Part shown: piece after piece, positions 1-8,564 of the stretch
How the letters are laid out: every line of letters starts with the position of its first letter
How positions within the stretch are numbered: the stretch's first letter is position 1
From: Pedobacter aquae
GTDB taxonomy: Bacteria > Bacteroidota > Bacteroidia > Sphingobacteriales > Sphingobacteriaceae
DNA: 64,000 nt
Assembly: GCF_008195825.1 (NCBI RefSeq)
Contig: NZ_CP043329.1
Span: 3,224,001-3,288,000, forward strand
Direction: 5' to 3'
Notes under the pieces: model-generated
What the model saw: only the letters and a program-made list of their open reading frames with translations
Databases searched by the model: none
Told to the model about the DNA's origin: nothing
Position numbers and translations under genes: made by a program

Positions 1-294
1 ATGAAAAAAGTTTTTCCAGAATTAGCTTTTCAGGAGTTGCCTTCATCACATCCTATTTATCATCAGAAATTTAAATTTCCGCAGGGTTTACCAAAAATTC
101 ACGAGCATGATAATAAAAGGCCGCAGGGTTTAGCTTTGATATATAAAGGTCGTATAGTTTGTTTTTATTCTTACGAGAGCGATTTAGGTAATGGCTGGGA
201 AGATTTTGGCACTTATCCAGAAGACACCAAAGAGCGCAGAGAACAGGCTTTAAAAATGGGTGTAAATTTATTACAATACGTCTTAACCAATTGA
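1..294 (+). CDS. DUF4159 family protein, C-terminal part (5' end outside window)
   Basis: The reading frame is open from the first base and ends at TGA 292-294, so the ATG at base 1 is probably an internal methionine. The 97 visible residues match the end of DUF4159 proteins, which I recall as about 200 residues long: a SSHPIYH segment near residues 15-21, then GLPKIHEHD, then ESDLGNGWED followed by a helix ending KMGVNLLQYVLTN. The biochemical function of the family is unknown. The biotin carrier gene begins one base after the stop, so the two are probably co-transcribed. The family call is from memory of the conserved motif. Confidence 0.7.
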   Translation: MKKVFPELAFQELPSSHPIYHQKFKFPQGLPKIHEHDNKRPQGLALIYKGRIVCFYSYESDLGNGWEDFGTYPEDTKERREQALKMGVNLLQYVLTN

Positions 295-295
295 T

Positions 296-793
296 ATGTA
301 TACTTTAAAATCGGAACATCAACATTATAAAATTGAAGAACGTGAGGGAAAGCTTTACCTGAATGATGTTTCACTAGATTTAGATATGAGTGATTTGGGT
401 AATCAGCATTTTCATGTTATAGAAAACCATAAATCATTTGAAGCCGAATTGCTGGAGCTCAATAAAGAAGAGAAATATGTATTGATTAAGGTTAATAGTA
501 ACGTTTACAGATTTGATGTAAGTGACCAGTATGATATCTTACTTAAAGAAATGGGCTTAGATAAGCTCAACCAACACATCGTTAAAGAATTAAAAGCGCC
601 TATGCCAGGTTTGGTGCTACAAGTAATGGTACAGGCTGGCGATGAAATTAAAAAAGGCGATAATTTATTAGTTTTAGAAGCCATGAAGATGGAAAATATT
701 TTAAAAGCTCCGGCTGATGCTACTGTAAAATCTATACTCATAAAAGCTGGAGATAAAGTAGAGAAAAACCAAGTACTTATTCAGTTTGCTTAA
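296..793 (+). CDS. Biotin carboxyl carrier protein / biotin-lipoyl attachment subunit of an acyl-CoA carboxylase
   Basis: This 165-residue protein ends in a biotinyl domain of about 75 residues (from KAPMPGLVLQV near residue 100). The biotin-accepting lysine lies in the canonical LEAMKMEN motif, at about K131. The domain would swing biotin between a biotin carboxylase and a carboxyltransferase, as in acetyl- or propionyl-CoA carboxylase. The N-terminal half is a beta-rich region without a motif I can name. The start ATG is one base past the upstream stop. No carboxylase or carboxyltransferase gene is next to it inside the window. A partner could lie upstream of base 1. Acetyl-CoA versus propionyl-CoA specificity cannot be read from this subunit. 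Confidence 0.9.
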   Translation: MYTLKSEHQHYKIEEREGKLYLNDVSLDLDMSDLGNQHFHVIENHKSFEAELLELNKEEKYVLIKVNSNVYRFDVSDQYDILLKEMGLDKLNQHIVKELKAPMPGLVLQVMVQAGDEIKKGDNLLVLEAMKMENILKAPADATVKSILIKAGDKVEKNQVLIQFA

Positions 794-796
794 GCT

Positions 797-1753
797 TTAC
801 TGTTGTTGCATCTGCTGCATTTCTAAAAATCTTCTGTAAGAATTACCATCAAACTGTGTGTTATTGATGCTGTCTTCTTTGGTTTCATCTTCCTTTACGA
901 TGGGGTCATTCTCATAAGAAACAATAACTTTTACTTCCAAAGTATGGTGTGAGGTGCCTTTATAAGTGCCTTTTACAGGGCTAACATCAATAAAATTTCT
1001 TCCCGTGGCTAATCTTACATGGTTTTCTTCAACAATACAGTTATTGGTTGGGTCTAAACCTAGCCAACCATAATCAGGAATATAAGCTTCTACCCAAGCA
1101 TGGGTTGCCCCTTCGCCACGCATACCGTTTCTGTTAGGGCAAATGTAACCACTAACGTACCGAGCTGGAATATTTACATAACGTAACATCACCAATAGAA
1201 TATGGGCAAAATCTTGGCATACGCCTGATTTTAATTTCCATATCTCATCTACAGTTGTTTCTACAGATGTAATGCCTTTGATATATTTAAAGTTCTCGAA
1301 AACGTAAGTACAATATTTCTTAGCCACTTCTACGGGAGAGAATGCAAACTGTTCATCGGGTTTGATAATAGCTTTTAACTCTTCCTCGGCTTCAAAATGC
1401 TCTTGCTTTAAGAAGTTGATGTATGGGATTTGGTATTTAAGCTCATGAAGCATTTTCCATTGTTCAGAAGTAAAAATATTAGCCTCTGGTGCAGCTTTCT
1501 TTTTTACTAATACAATGGTAGATGACTCAATAACCAGTTCATTATGCATTTCTACATTGGTAAAGGTGCCAACTGTATTTTCATAATAATCTGTAAAGGT
1601 TTCTACCTTAGGGTCATTACTGATGTTGATTTGATGTTGAATAACCTCTTGATCATCATCTTTAATAGGATAAAGCATAATCTGGTTAGCACTATCATGC
1701 ACCGGATGATCGTATTTGTATGTTGTAATATGCTTTATCGTAAATTTAGACAT
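797..1753 (-). CDS. Transglutaminase-like cysteine protease family protein
   Basis: This 318-residue cytoplasmic protein has no signal peptide. Residues 1-85 form the N-terminal beta domain usual in bacterial transglutaminase-like proteins. The core carries the papain-like triad: C179 in SGVCQDFAH, H218 in ATHAWVEAY and D234 in LGLDPTNN. Members of this family act as peptidases or amide-bond-forming or -breaking enzymes, and the substrate is unknown. It is the last gene of a minus-strand operon after the alpha-E protein (69 bp gap) and the circularly permuted ATP-grasp protein. This arrangement is widely conserved and has been proposed to make or trim peptides or peptide tags. The C-terminus ends in a Gln/Met-rich tail. 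Confidence 0.9.
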   Translation of the reverse strand: MSKFTIKHITTYKYDHPVHDSANQIMLYPIKDDDQEVIQHQINISNDPKVETFTDYYENTVGTFTNVEMHNELVIESSTIVLVKKKAAPEANIFTSEQWKMLHELKYQIPYINFLKQEHFEAEEELKAIIKPDEQFAFSPVEVAKKYCTYVFENFKYIKGITSVETTVDEIWKLKSGVCQDFAHILLVMLRYVNIPARYVSGYICPNRNGMRGEGATHAWVEAYIPDYGWLGLDPTNNCIVEENHVRLATGRNFIDVSPVKGTYKGTSHHTLEVKVIVSYENDPIVKEDETKEDSINNTQFDGNSYRRFLEMQQMQQQ

Positions 1754-1822
1754 GCTATTAGAAATGTGGAGCTAAAAATGAATCAATTTTTAAATATTCT
1801 ATAATTAATTTATCAACAGCAA

Positions 1823-2758
1823 TTAGTTGAAAGCGAAATAGTAATGACTTAAAGCATCTCCTATAGCAAAAAGCTCTCCTTTTATTTTTTTTAAATATTC
1901 TTTTAATCCCATGGCTTCTAAGTCTTTTAAATCAGAATATTCTAGGCTACAGCCCAATTTACCAATCATATAACTCATGGTTTTATAACTCTCTTTGTTT
2001 TTATCGCCTTTAATGGTTTCAAAAGATTGTTTTAGCCTTTTGGTGGTATAAATGATAGAACGTGGGAAATTCTCGTTCCAAACAATTTGGTGAATGATAT
2101 TTCTTGATTCTAATGAGGAGCGATAACTTTTTAAGAAAATTTCATATCCGGATATGGATAATAAAAGATATTTCCAATAAGTAGGATCTGTAGCTTCATC
2201 TAAAGAATATTCAAGTTCTCTAAATTTAACATCCAGAATATCTACAGATTGTATGGCTCTTTCTAAAAACTTGCCCATGTTCATGAAATAATAGCCTTCT
2301 CCGCGGGGCATAGTAATTTCTGTACTGCCGTAATAGTACATACCTTGCTTAATGAGGTTGTCTAAAACAGAAATAGGATCATCAAAACATAAAGCAGCAG
2401 CTAGTTTATCCTCACGCATCATGTGGTAATAATCATTTAAGCATTGCCAAAGCTCTTTGGTTACATTATCTTGTACAGAGCGGGCATTCTCTCTGGCTTT
2501 ACTCACAATATTGATAACAGAATTATGGTTGTTTTTATCTGTAACCATATATTTTAAAACGTCCCTTCCGTTGTATTTTAAAGTTTCTATGGTATCATCA
2601 TCCAGATTACTAAATATTTTTAATACGGGTCTCCAGCTAAAATCAGAACTACCATCTTGCGAGTAGGCATAATTTATTCTTAACATTCTCAGGATACCAT
2701 CAGAACGCTCCATGTACCTAGACATCCAATACAAAGAATCGGCAACTCTACTTAACAT
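1823..2758 (-). CDS. Alpha-E domain-containing protein
   Basis: This 311-residue, almost entirely alpha-helical protein opens with the hallmark motif of the alpha-E family (LSRVADSLYWMSRYMERSD, residues 2-20). The biochemical role is not established. The family is known mainly for its constant association with circularly permuted ATP-grasp ligases and transglutaminase-like peptidases, exactly as here. It starts 21 bp after the ATP-grasp stop, so the two are probably translated from one message. Length is normal for the family and no frame damage is seen. Confidence 0.9.
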   Translation of the reverse strand: MLSRVADSLYWMSRYMERSDGILRMLRINYAYSQDGSSDFSWRPVLKIFSNLDDDTIETLKYNGRDVLKYMVTDKNNHNSVINIVSKARENARSVQDNVTKELWQCLNDYYHMMREDKLAAALCFDDPISVLDNLIKQGMYYYGSTEITMPRGEGYYFMNMGKFLERAIQSVDILDVKFRELEYSLDEATDPTYWKYLLLSISGYEIFLKSYRSSLESRNIIHQIVWNENFPRSIIYTTKRLKQSFETIKGDKNKESYKTMSYMIGKLGCSLEYSDLKDLEAMGLKEYLKKIKGELFAIGDALSHYYFAFN

Positions 2759-2779
2759 ATTTACTTAGCTTTTATTGAT

Positions 2780-4237
2780 TTAAACATTTAACACCCAAGT
2801 GTCTTTACTACCACCACCTTGCGAAGAATTTACTACCAAAGAACCTTCTTTTAAGGCAACTCTGGTTAAACCACCCGGTACAATATCTATCCCTGATGGT
2901 CCGCATAAAGCAAAAGGCCTTAAATCAACCCTTCTGGGTTGTAGCTTCTCATTGATATAACAGGGAACAGAGGATAAGCTAACAATAGGCTGTGCTATAA
3001 ACTGTCTTGGGTTTTGTAGAACCACTTTTTTATAATCTTCTAATTCTTGCGGTGTGGCAGCATTACCTATAATCATCCCATATCCGCCAGACTCGTTGGT
3101 TTTCTTAATCACCATATTTTCTATGTTTTTGAAAACGTGGTCTCTTTCATCAGCGTCAGCTAAATGGTAAGTAGGAACGTTTTTAAGAATAGGCTCTTCG
3201 TTTAAATAATATCTAATCATATCTGGTACATGAATGTAGGTGGCTTTATCATCGGCAACGCCATTTCCTGGGGCATTTACTATGGCAACATGGCCTTTAC
3301 GGTAGGCAGACATTAAGCCGGCTACACCTAACAAACTTCCAGGGTTAAAAACCAAAGGGTCTAAAAACTCATCATCAACCCTGCGGTAAATCACATCAAC
3401 ACGTTGTAAACCCGAGGTTGTTTTCATGAAAACCCGGTGATTATCTACCACTAAATCTTTCCCTTCTACCAATTCTATCCCCATTAAACGGGCTAGGGTA
3501 GAGTGCTCAAAATAAGCCGAGTTGTATATACCTGGTGTAAGCATTACGATATTGGGGTTAGCATTATGCCTTGGTGATAAAGCAGCTAGGTTTTTATACA
3601 GTAATTGAGGGTAATGTGTAACAGAACGAACCAAATTTTGAGGGATGATATCAGGGAAAATCCTTTTGGTGATTTCTCTATTCTCTAGCATATACGAAAC
3701 CCCTGATGGTGTACGTAAGTTATCTTCTAAAACATAAAAAGTACCATCAGCATCGCGGATAATATCTATACCTGCTATATGAACAAAAAGCTCATGAGGG
3801 ACTTGTAGATTATGCATTTCTCTGAGGTAATGCGGACAGGAGAAAACCATCTCCATAGGAATGATTTTATCTTTTAAAATGAACTGATTAGAATAAACAT
3901 CATTCAAAAATAAGTTTAAAGCTTTTAGTCTTTGTTTAATGCCTTTTTCTATATAAGCCCACTCGGCGGCGTCTATAATACGCGGAATAACATCAAAAGG
4001 GAAAATTTGCTCTACACCTTCGCCGCTAGCATAAACGGTAAAAGTGATGCCTTGACTCATGAATAAGCGCCTTGCCATTTCTTCTTTTCGGGTAAGTTCG
4101 GCAACTGGCAGATCCTGCAAAAAGCTGTATAATTTTTTATATGGTGTTCTTACCTCATTTTTATTATACATTTCATCCCAAATTTTCTCTATATAAGGGT
4201 AGTTTTTAAAAACTGATGCTGAAACCATAAAATTCAA
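2780..4237 (-). CDS. Circularly permuted type 2 ATP-grasp protein
   Basis: This 485-residue protein is the first gene of the minus-strand trio. Features of the circularly permuted ATP-grasp family are visible: VLEDNLRTPSGVSYMLEN in the middle, a glycine-rich NESGGYGMIIG nucleotide-binding loop near residue 385, and RRVDLRPFALCG near the C-terminus. Known ATP-grasp enzymes activate a carboxylate as acyl-phosphate and join it to an amine or thiol, so an amide or peptide ligase role is inferred from the family. The substrate is unknown. The start could also be the methionine at residue 4. The 195-bp upstream gap is AT-rich and I found no clear promoter box in it. Confidence 0.9.
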   Translation of the reverse strand: MNFMVSASVFKNYPYIEKIWDEMYNKNEVRTPYKKLYSFLQDLPVAELTRKEEMARRLFMSQGITFTVYASGEGVEQIFPFDVIPRIIDAAEWAYIEKGIKQRLKALNLFLNDVYSNQFILKDKIIPMEMVFSCPHYLREMHNLQVPHELFVHIAGIDIIRDADGTFYVLEDNLRTPSGVSYMLENREITKRIFPDIIPQNLVRSVTHYPQLLYKNLAALSPRHNANPNIVMLTPGIYNSAYFEHSTLARLMGIELVEGKDLVVDNHRVFMKTTSGLQRVDVIYRRVDDEFLDPLVFNPGSLLGVAGLMSAYRKGHVAIVNAPGNGVADDKATYIHVPDMIRYYLNEEPILKNVPTYHLADADERDHVFKNIENMVIKKTNESGGYGMIIGNAATPQELEDYKKVVLQNPRQFIAQPIVSLSSVPCYINEKLQPRRVDLRPFALCGPSGIDIVPGGLTRVALKEGSLVVNSSQGGGSKDTWVLNV

Positions 4238-4385
4238 TTATATTTTCCTTAATTTTTTTAGTTTATAACTGTAAATGTTATAAAAATTAAGTAATTATAT
4301 GTAAAATATTTTATTAAAAGTATTATTTGTATAAAATATTTTGATTTTTATGGTTTTTTTAATGTTAAAAATGCTCTAAAACAAA

Positions 4386-4414
4386 AAAAACCTGCTCATA
4401 TTGAACAGGTTTTT
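4386..4414 (-). terminator. Rho-independent terminator after the DUF2911 gene
   Basis: A 9-bp stem (AAAAACCTG at 4386-4394 with CAGGTTTTT at 4406-4414) encloses an 11-nt loop. Read on the minus strand it ends in a run of T, 20 bp after the stop of the DUF2911 gene. Confidence 0.75.
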
Positions 4415-4432
4415 CAATTAAATAAGGTTTTT

Positions 4433-5269
4433 TTATTTATTCTCTGCAATAAATGCTTTGTTTAAGGAGATATACTCTTCATTTTTGATCTCTTCAGCAA
4501 TTTTAACACCTTCTTCGGCAGTTAAAAGTGCTGCTTTTTTATCTCCTAATTTTAATTGGATTTTAGCTTTCCATAATTTTACCCATGGTGCTTTACCCAT
4601 TGTTTTTTCTGCTTCGTTAACCCAAGTTAAAGCTTGTTTTAAATCTTTATTATAAGTGTAATAGTAGATTGCAGCTGGGAAATAAGGTTTTTTATCGCCT
4701 TTCATAGCTGCATCTATATTAGCCATAGCTTTGGTATCAAAATCTGTTGTGAAAGGAACGCTTACCAAAGTATTATCCCAAACCAATTGTAAATCCATAC
4801 TGCCGGCTTGTACATTGGCAAATTGTATGGTAAAGCTTTCTACTTTTTGTGCAGTTTTAGCAGGTTTAACTTTAACTCTTAAAAAGTCATCAGCTTCCTT
4901 ATAAGCGTAAGAACCCCATTGTTCTGTAGTTTTACTTAAAATAATAGTCCACTCTGCTTCGCCAGGAATGGTAAATAATGCGTAGTTGCCAGCAGGTACT
5001 GTTTTACCAGCTAGTTTTACCTCATCAGAAAAAGTTAATACAGTAGCAGAGTTTGCTCCTGTACGCCATACTTTGCCATAAGGAACCAAAGCACCAAAAA
5101 CTTTACGCTCTTTAACATTTGGTCTTGCATAGCTTAATTTAACTTTACCTAAGCCAAATTCTTGTTCAACAGTTTGTGTTGTACTTGGCTGAGGTAGAAA
5201 ACCACTTTGTGCGCTTGCCGAGAAAGACAAGTATAATAGCCCAAGGGCTAGGGTAATTCTTTTCATCAT
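4433..5269 (-). CDS. DUF2911 domain-containing secreted protein
   Basis: This 278-residue protein starts with a signal peptide (hydrophobic residues 5-19, likely cleavage after ASAQ at about residue 21). Residues 30-165 match DUF2911, with landmarks such as VKLSYARPNVKERKVFG, YGKVWRTGANSAT and AGNYALFTIPG. The last 90 residues look helical and TPR-like (MANIDAAMKGDKK onward, then ALTWVNEAEK and AALLTAEEGVK). It is common in Bacteroidota and presumably periplasmic, but no function is known. It has its own terminator and about 70 bp separate it from the helicase gene upstream. Confidence 0.85.
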   Translation of the reverse strand: MMKRITLALGLLYLSFSASAQSGFLPQPSTTQTVEQEFGLGKVKLSYARPNVKERKVFGALVPYGKVWRTGANSATVLTFSDEVKLAGKTVPAGNYALFTIPGEAEWTIILSKTTEQWGSYAYKEADDFLRVKVKPAKTAQKVESFTIQFANVQAGSMDLQLVWDNTLVSVPFTTDFDTKAMANIDAAMKGDKKPYFPAAIYYYTYNKDLKQALTWVNEAEKTMGKAPWVKLWKAKIQLKLGDKKAALLTAEEGVKIAEEIKNEEYISLNKAFIAENK

Positions 5270-5339
5270 GTTTTCTGTATTTTAAAATTTATGTGAAATT
5301 AAACATCTATTAGCTTATGGCTGTTTTGTTATTGTAAAA

Positions 5340-8300
5340 TTAAATATCAGCATCCTCTGCTTGTATTTGTTCTAATATGCCGTCTGTTTGTTTAAAGTTG
5401 CTTCTTACAAAATGGCACCACTCGCAATCTTTTTTACCACAGCCCGTATTAAACTCGTAGCTTAAGATTTTTGAATAAACGCTGGTAATTTGGTTTTTAA
5501 CGGTTTCTACATCTTCTGCAACAATCATTACCTTTTCTTTATGATATTCGCCATCGCTAATAGGTTCAATAAAATCAAACTCGGTACTTAGCACTTGCCA
5601 ATCTTTTGTTCTATCGTTATCAATTAAAATACGATAAAATACGGCTTGTCGCCAGTAATCGCCGCCATGTGGTTCTTCTTCTGATGGCTTATTAAATTTA
5701 GGTTTTGCGTTTTTGAATTTCCCAGTTTTATAATCAACCACATTTACCATTTTACCATTAAATTCAATCTTATCCAGATTACCGGTAATAGGCACACCTT
5801 CAATCTCCACATTTCTGATTTTACGCTCGGTTACCACAACTTTATTCCATTTACTGATATTTTGCTCGTAGTAATCTGGTAATATTTTGTAGCCATATTC
5901 CATCCTCAGCTTAAAATCTTCTCTGGTGAAAGAGTCTTTGTTACGGTTCATCCACCAAGAAAAATCATTCATAAAATCATCGGTAGCTAAGAAGGTTTCA
6001 TTGTTTTCATGCATTTTAATAAATGCCCTGTTTAGCGCATGGTGTACCGCCTGCCCAAAAGTTGCTGCCGGGCTTTTGCCTGATGGCACTCTTATCAAAT
6101 TCTGGAAATAGAATTTTAGTGGGCAAGCCAAGTAGTTGTTTAAATGCGTTACCGATAGAGTGTAATTTTGTAGCAATAAATCAATATAATTTTTATCAAT
6201 TAAAGTTACCTGAGGTTTTTCTGCTTCGCTAAATTGGGTAGCATAAAAATCTATCATTTCTTCCTCGGTAACAGCTTGTTTATGCTCTTGATAATGCCCT
6301 GTACTAATGATTTCACTTATAAATTGCGAAGCTTCCTGCTCTTTACCACTGCTGTTAAGCTTTGGATAGGTTACAAATAAAGAATGTTTAGCTCGGGTTA
6401 GTGCTACGTAAAACAACCTTCTAGATTCTTCGGTATTTTCTTGTTCAGCATCGCTAGATGATGCACCTTCCTTAAATAAAGTATCAGGGTAAGAGAAACC
6501 AAAGTTACGGCCTTTGCTATCCCATATTTTTTTGCTGCATCCTAATAAGAAAACATACTCAAATTCTAAACCTTTAGAGCCGTGGGCGGTCATGAAATTA
6601 ACACCTTCTGCAGAGAATATGTGTTGGTTAAAGGCTATACTGATGTTGTTTTTCTTCATTAAATCAATCAGCTCTATAAACTCGGCAACTTTTAACTCAG
6701 GGTTTTTACGGTTCTCATCTTTTAAGAAATTGAAGAAATTAGTTAGAATTTGCATGTACCAGCCTTTATCTGGCTGTTTCATGATATAGGTTAAAATACC
6801 CATTTTGGTGATGATGGCCTGAAAAAGTTGCTGTAAAGTAAGGCTAGCAGCTGCTTTAAGCAGATATTCTATATCCTCAATTAAGCGTTTCATTTCTGGG
6901 CGGTCTACGGCATCAAACAAACCGGGCTGCTTAGGCTCTCTAAGCTCTGTAATGTATCTGCGTAGCGATGTTTTATCAACCTTTTCGTTAAAATTGGCTT
7001 TATAAACAGCTATACTAGCTTTGGCAATATCAATAGGTTGGATATTAAAAAAATCATAATGTAAGATTTCAAAAAGCTTTTCATCACCACTATAAGACGA
7101 GTCTAGCTCCATAGATAAATACCTAAGAATGGTAATGATTTTCTCTGTAAAAGGTAGCGTAAGAATATCAATTTTTCTTTTGGTATTGATACCGATTTTC
7201 TTTTTATCTAAATAGGTTACCATAGCTTCTGCTTGGCTATGGTTGCGATAGATAACCGCTATTGCTGAAGCTTTTGTGCCATTTTTGATGAGTGATTCTA
7301 TCTGATGCGCTATCCAAACGCTTTCCTGCTCAGGGTTTTCAAAACTTAAAATCTGTGGACGAACTTGTAAACCAACAATATCTGGATGTGATGATTTTAG
7401 CTCTTTATTTAAGTTAAGCTCCCGTGTTAAACGGATAAAATTATTCTCGATTAAGCTTCTAGACATGTCTAGAATATGTTGGGTAGATCTATAATTATTC
7501 AACAAGACTACCGTTTTTAGGCTGCTTACATAATCGCCAGCAAAATCTAAGATATTTTTGAGGTTGGCACCTTGAAACCTAAAGATAGATTGATCATCAT
7601 CGCCCACAACAAAAACGTTAGGTACTTCCCAATAGCTGATGAGTTGTTTTAATAATTGGTTTTGCGAGCCGCTTGTATCCTGATATTCATCAACCAAAAT
7701 ATACTGGTAACGCTCTTGGTAAAGCAAAAGTAAATCTGGATTTTCTTGAAAAGCCTTTATCACCCATAAAATCATGTCGTCATAATCATAACGGCTTTTT
7801 TTATCCATTTTTTGAAGATAAACCGGGTAAAGCATCACAGCGGCTTTTAGTTTATCCATTTTCTCTACGGCATCATCGTATTTCTTTTGCTTTAAATCGC
7901 CAACTTTTATACCTGCTTTTGCGTTGGCTTTTTTATAGATAAACTCATCGCGAGTTTTAATATCTTCTAGATAATTTTCTATGGCTGCAATAACAATGTC
8001 CACCGACCAGTTTTCTCGTTTCATGGTAGAAAAGAGGTCTTTTAACCTTGGGGCATCATAGTAAATATCGCCAGTAAACCTTTTCAGGATGTGGTTAGCA
8101 GGTAATTCATCAATAATTTCCCTGAAAAGTAAAGCCGATTCTAAATCTGATAAAGGTTCTAAATTAAGCTTACCAAAGTAATCGAGGTTTTCTTGTATAA
8201 TCTCATTACAAAAAGCATGGAAAGTAAATATGTTTACCCGGTAAGCATCAGGGCCAATAAATTTAAACAAACGCTGACGCATGTTTACCGCACCAGCATC

Positions 8301-8513
8301 GGTATAGGTTAAGCATAAAATTTCATTAGCCTGTGCATCAGTATCTAATAAAATTTTTCCTATACGGGCAGCTAAAATTTGTGTTTTTCCTGTTCCTGGG
8401 CCTGCAATTACCAGAACTGGGCCTTCTAACTGCTCTACAGCTTGCAGCTGTTTTTCATTAAGTTGTGCTATTGCTTTAGAAAAATCTTCGCTTAGTTTTT
8501 TTTGTGGATGCAT
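5340..8513 (-). CDS. UvrD/Rep-type helicase fused to a C-terminal Fe-S PD-(D/E)XK nuclease
   Basis: This 1057-residue protein couples a superfamily 1A helicase to a RecB/AddB-type nuclease. Helicase motifs are intact: Walker A AGPGTGKTQ (residues 37-45), DEYQDTS (275-281), GDDDQSIFRFQGA (304-316), NYRST (340-344) and a late MTAHGSKGLEFE motif. The C-terminal nuclease has GNLDKIEFNG and VVDYKTGK, giving the catalytic Asp and Asp-x-Lys. A first cysteine lies in YLACPLKFYF and three more in CGKKDCEWC, the spacing expected of an AddB/Cas4-like [4Fe-4S] nuclease. It probably unwinds and resects DNA ends. It is the third gene after the MBL exonuclease and ligase (51 bp from the ligase stop), which suggests one repair operon. 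Confidence 0.9.
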   Translation of the reverse strand: MHPQKKLSEDFSKAIAQLNEKQLQAVEQLEGPVLVIAGPGTGKTQILAARIGKILLDTDAQANEILCLTYTDAGAVNMRQRLFKFIGPDAYRVNIFTFHAFCNEIIQENLDYFGKLNLEPLSDLESALLFREIIDELPANHILKRFTGDIYYDAPRLKDLFSTMKRENWSVDIVIAAIENYLEDIKTRDEFIYKKANAKAGIKVGDLKQKKYDDAVEKMDKLKAAVMLYPVYLQKMDKKSRYDYDDMILWVIKAFQENPDLLLLYQERYQYILVDEYQDTSGSQNQLLKQLISYWEVPNVFVVGDDDQSIFRFQGANLKNILDFAGDYVSSLKTVVLLNNYRSTQHILDMSRSLIENNFIRLTRELNLNKELKSSHPDIVGLQVRPQILSFENPEQESVWIAHQIESLIKNGTKASAIAVIYRNHSQAEAMVTYLDKKKIGINTKRKIDILTLPFTEKIITILRYLSMELDSSYSGDEKLFEILHYDFFNIQPIDIAKASIAVYKANFNEKVDKTSLRRYITELREPKQPGLFDAVDRPEMKRLIEDIEYLLKAAASLTLQQLFQAIITKMGILTYIMKQPDKGWYMQILTNFFNFLKDENRKNPELKVAEFIELIDLMKKNNISIAFNQHIFSAEGVNFMTAHGSKGLEFEYVFLLGCSKKIWDSKGRNFGFSYPDTLFKEGASSSDAEQENTEESRRLFYVALTRAKHSLFVTYPKLNSSGKEQEASQFISEIISTGHYQEHKQAVTEEEMIDFYATQFSEAEKPQVTLIDKNYIDLLLQNYTLSVTHLNNYLACPLKFYFQNLIRVPSGKSPAATFGQAVHHALNRAFIKMHENNETFLATDDFMNDFSWWMNRNKDSFTREDFKLRMEYGYKILPDYYEQNISKWNKVVVTERKIRNVEIEGVPITGNLDKIEFNGKMVNVVDYKTGKFKNAKPKFNKPSEEEPHGGDYWRQAVFYRILIDNDRTKDWQVLSTEFDFIEPISDGEYHKEKVMIVAEDVETVKNQITSVYSKILSYEFNTGCGKKDCEWCHFVRSNFKQTDGILEQIQAEDADI

Positions 8514-8564
8514 GTTTTAAAGGTATAAAAATCTTACATAAGTTTATCGGCGAAAGCCAAATGC

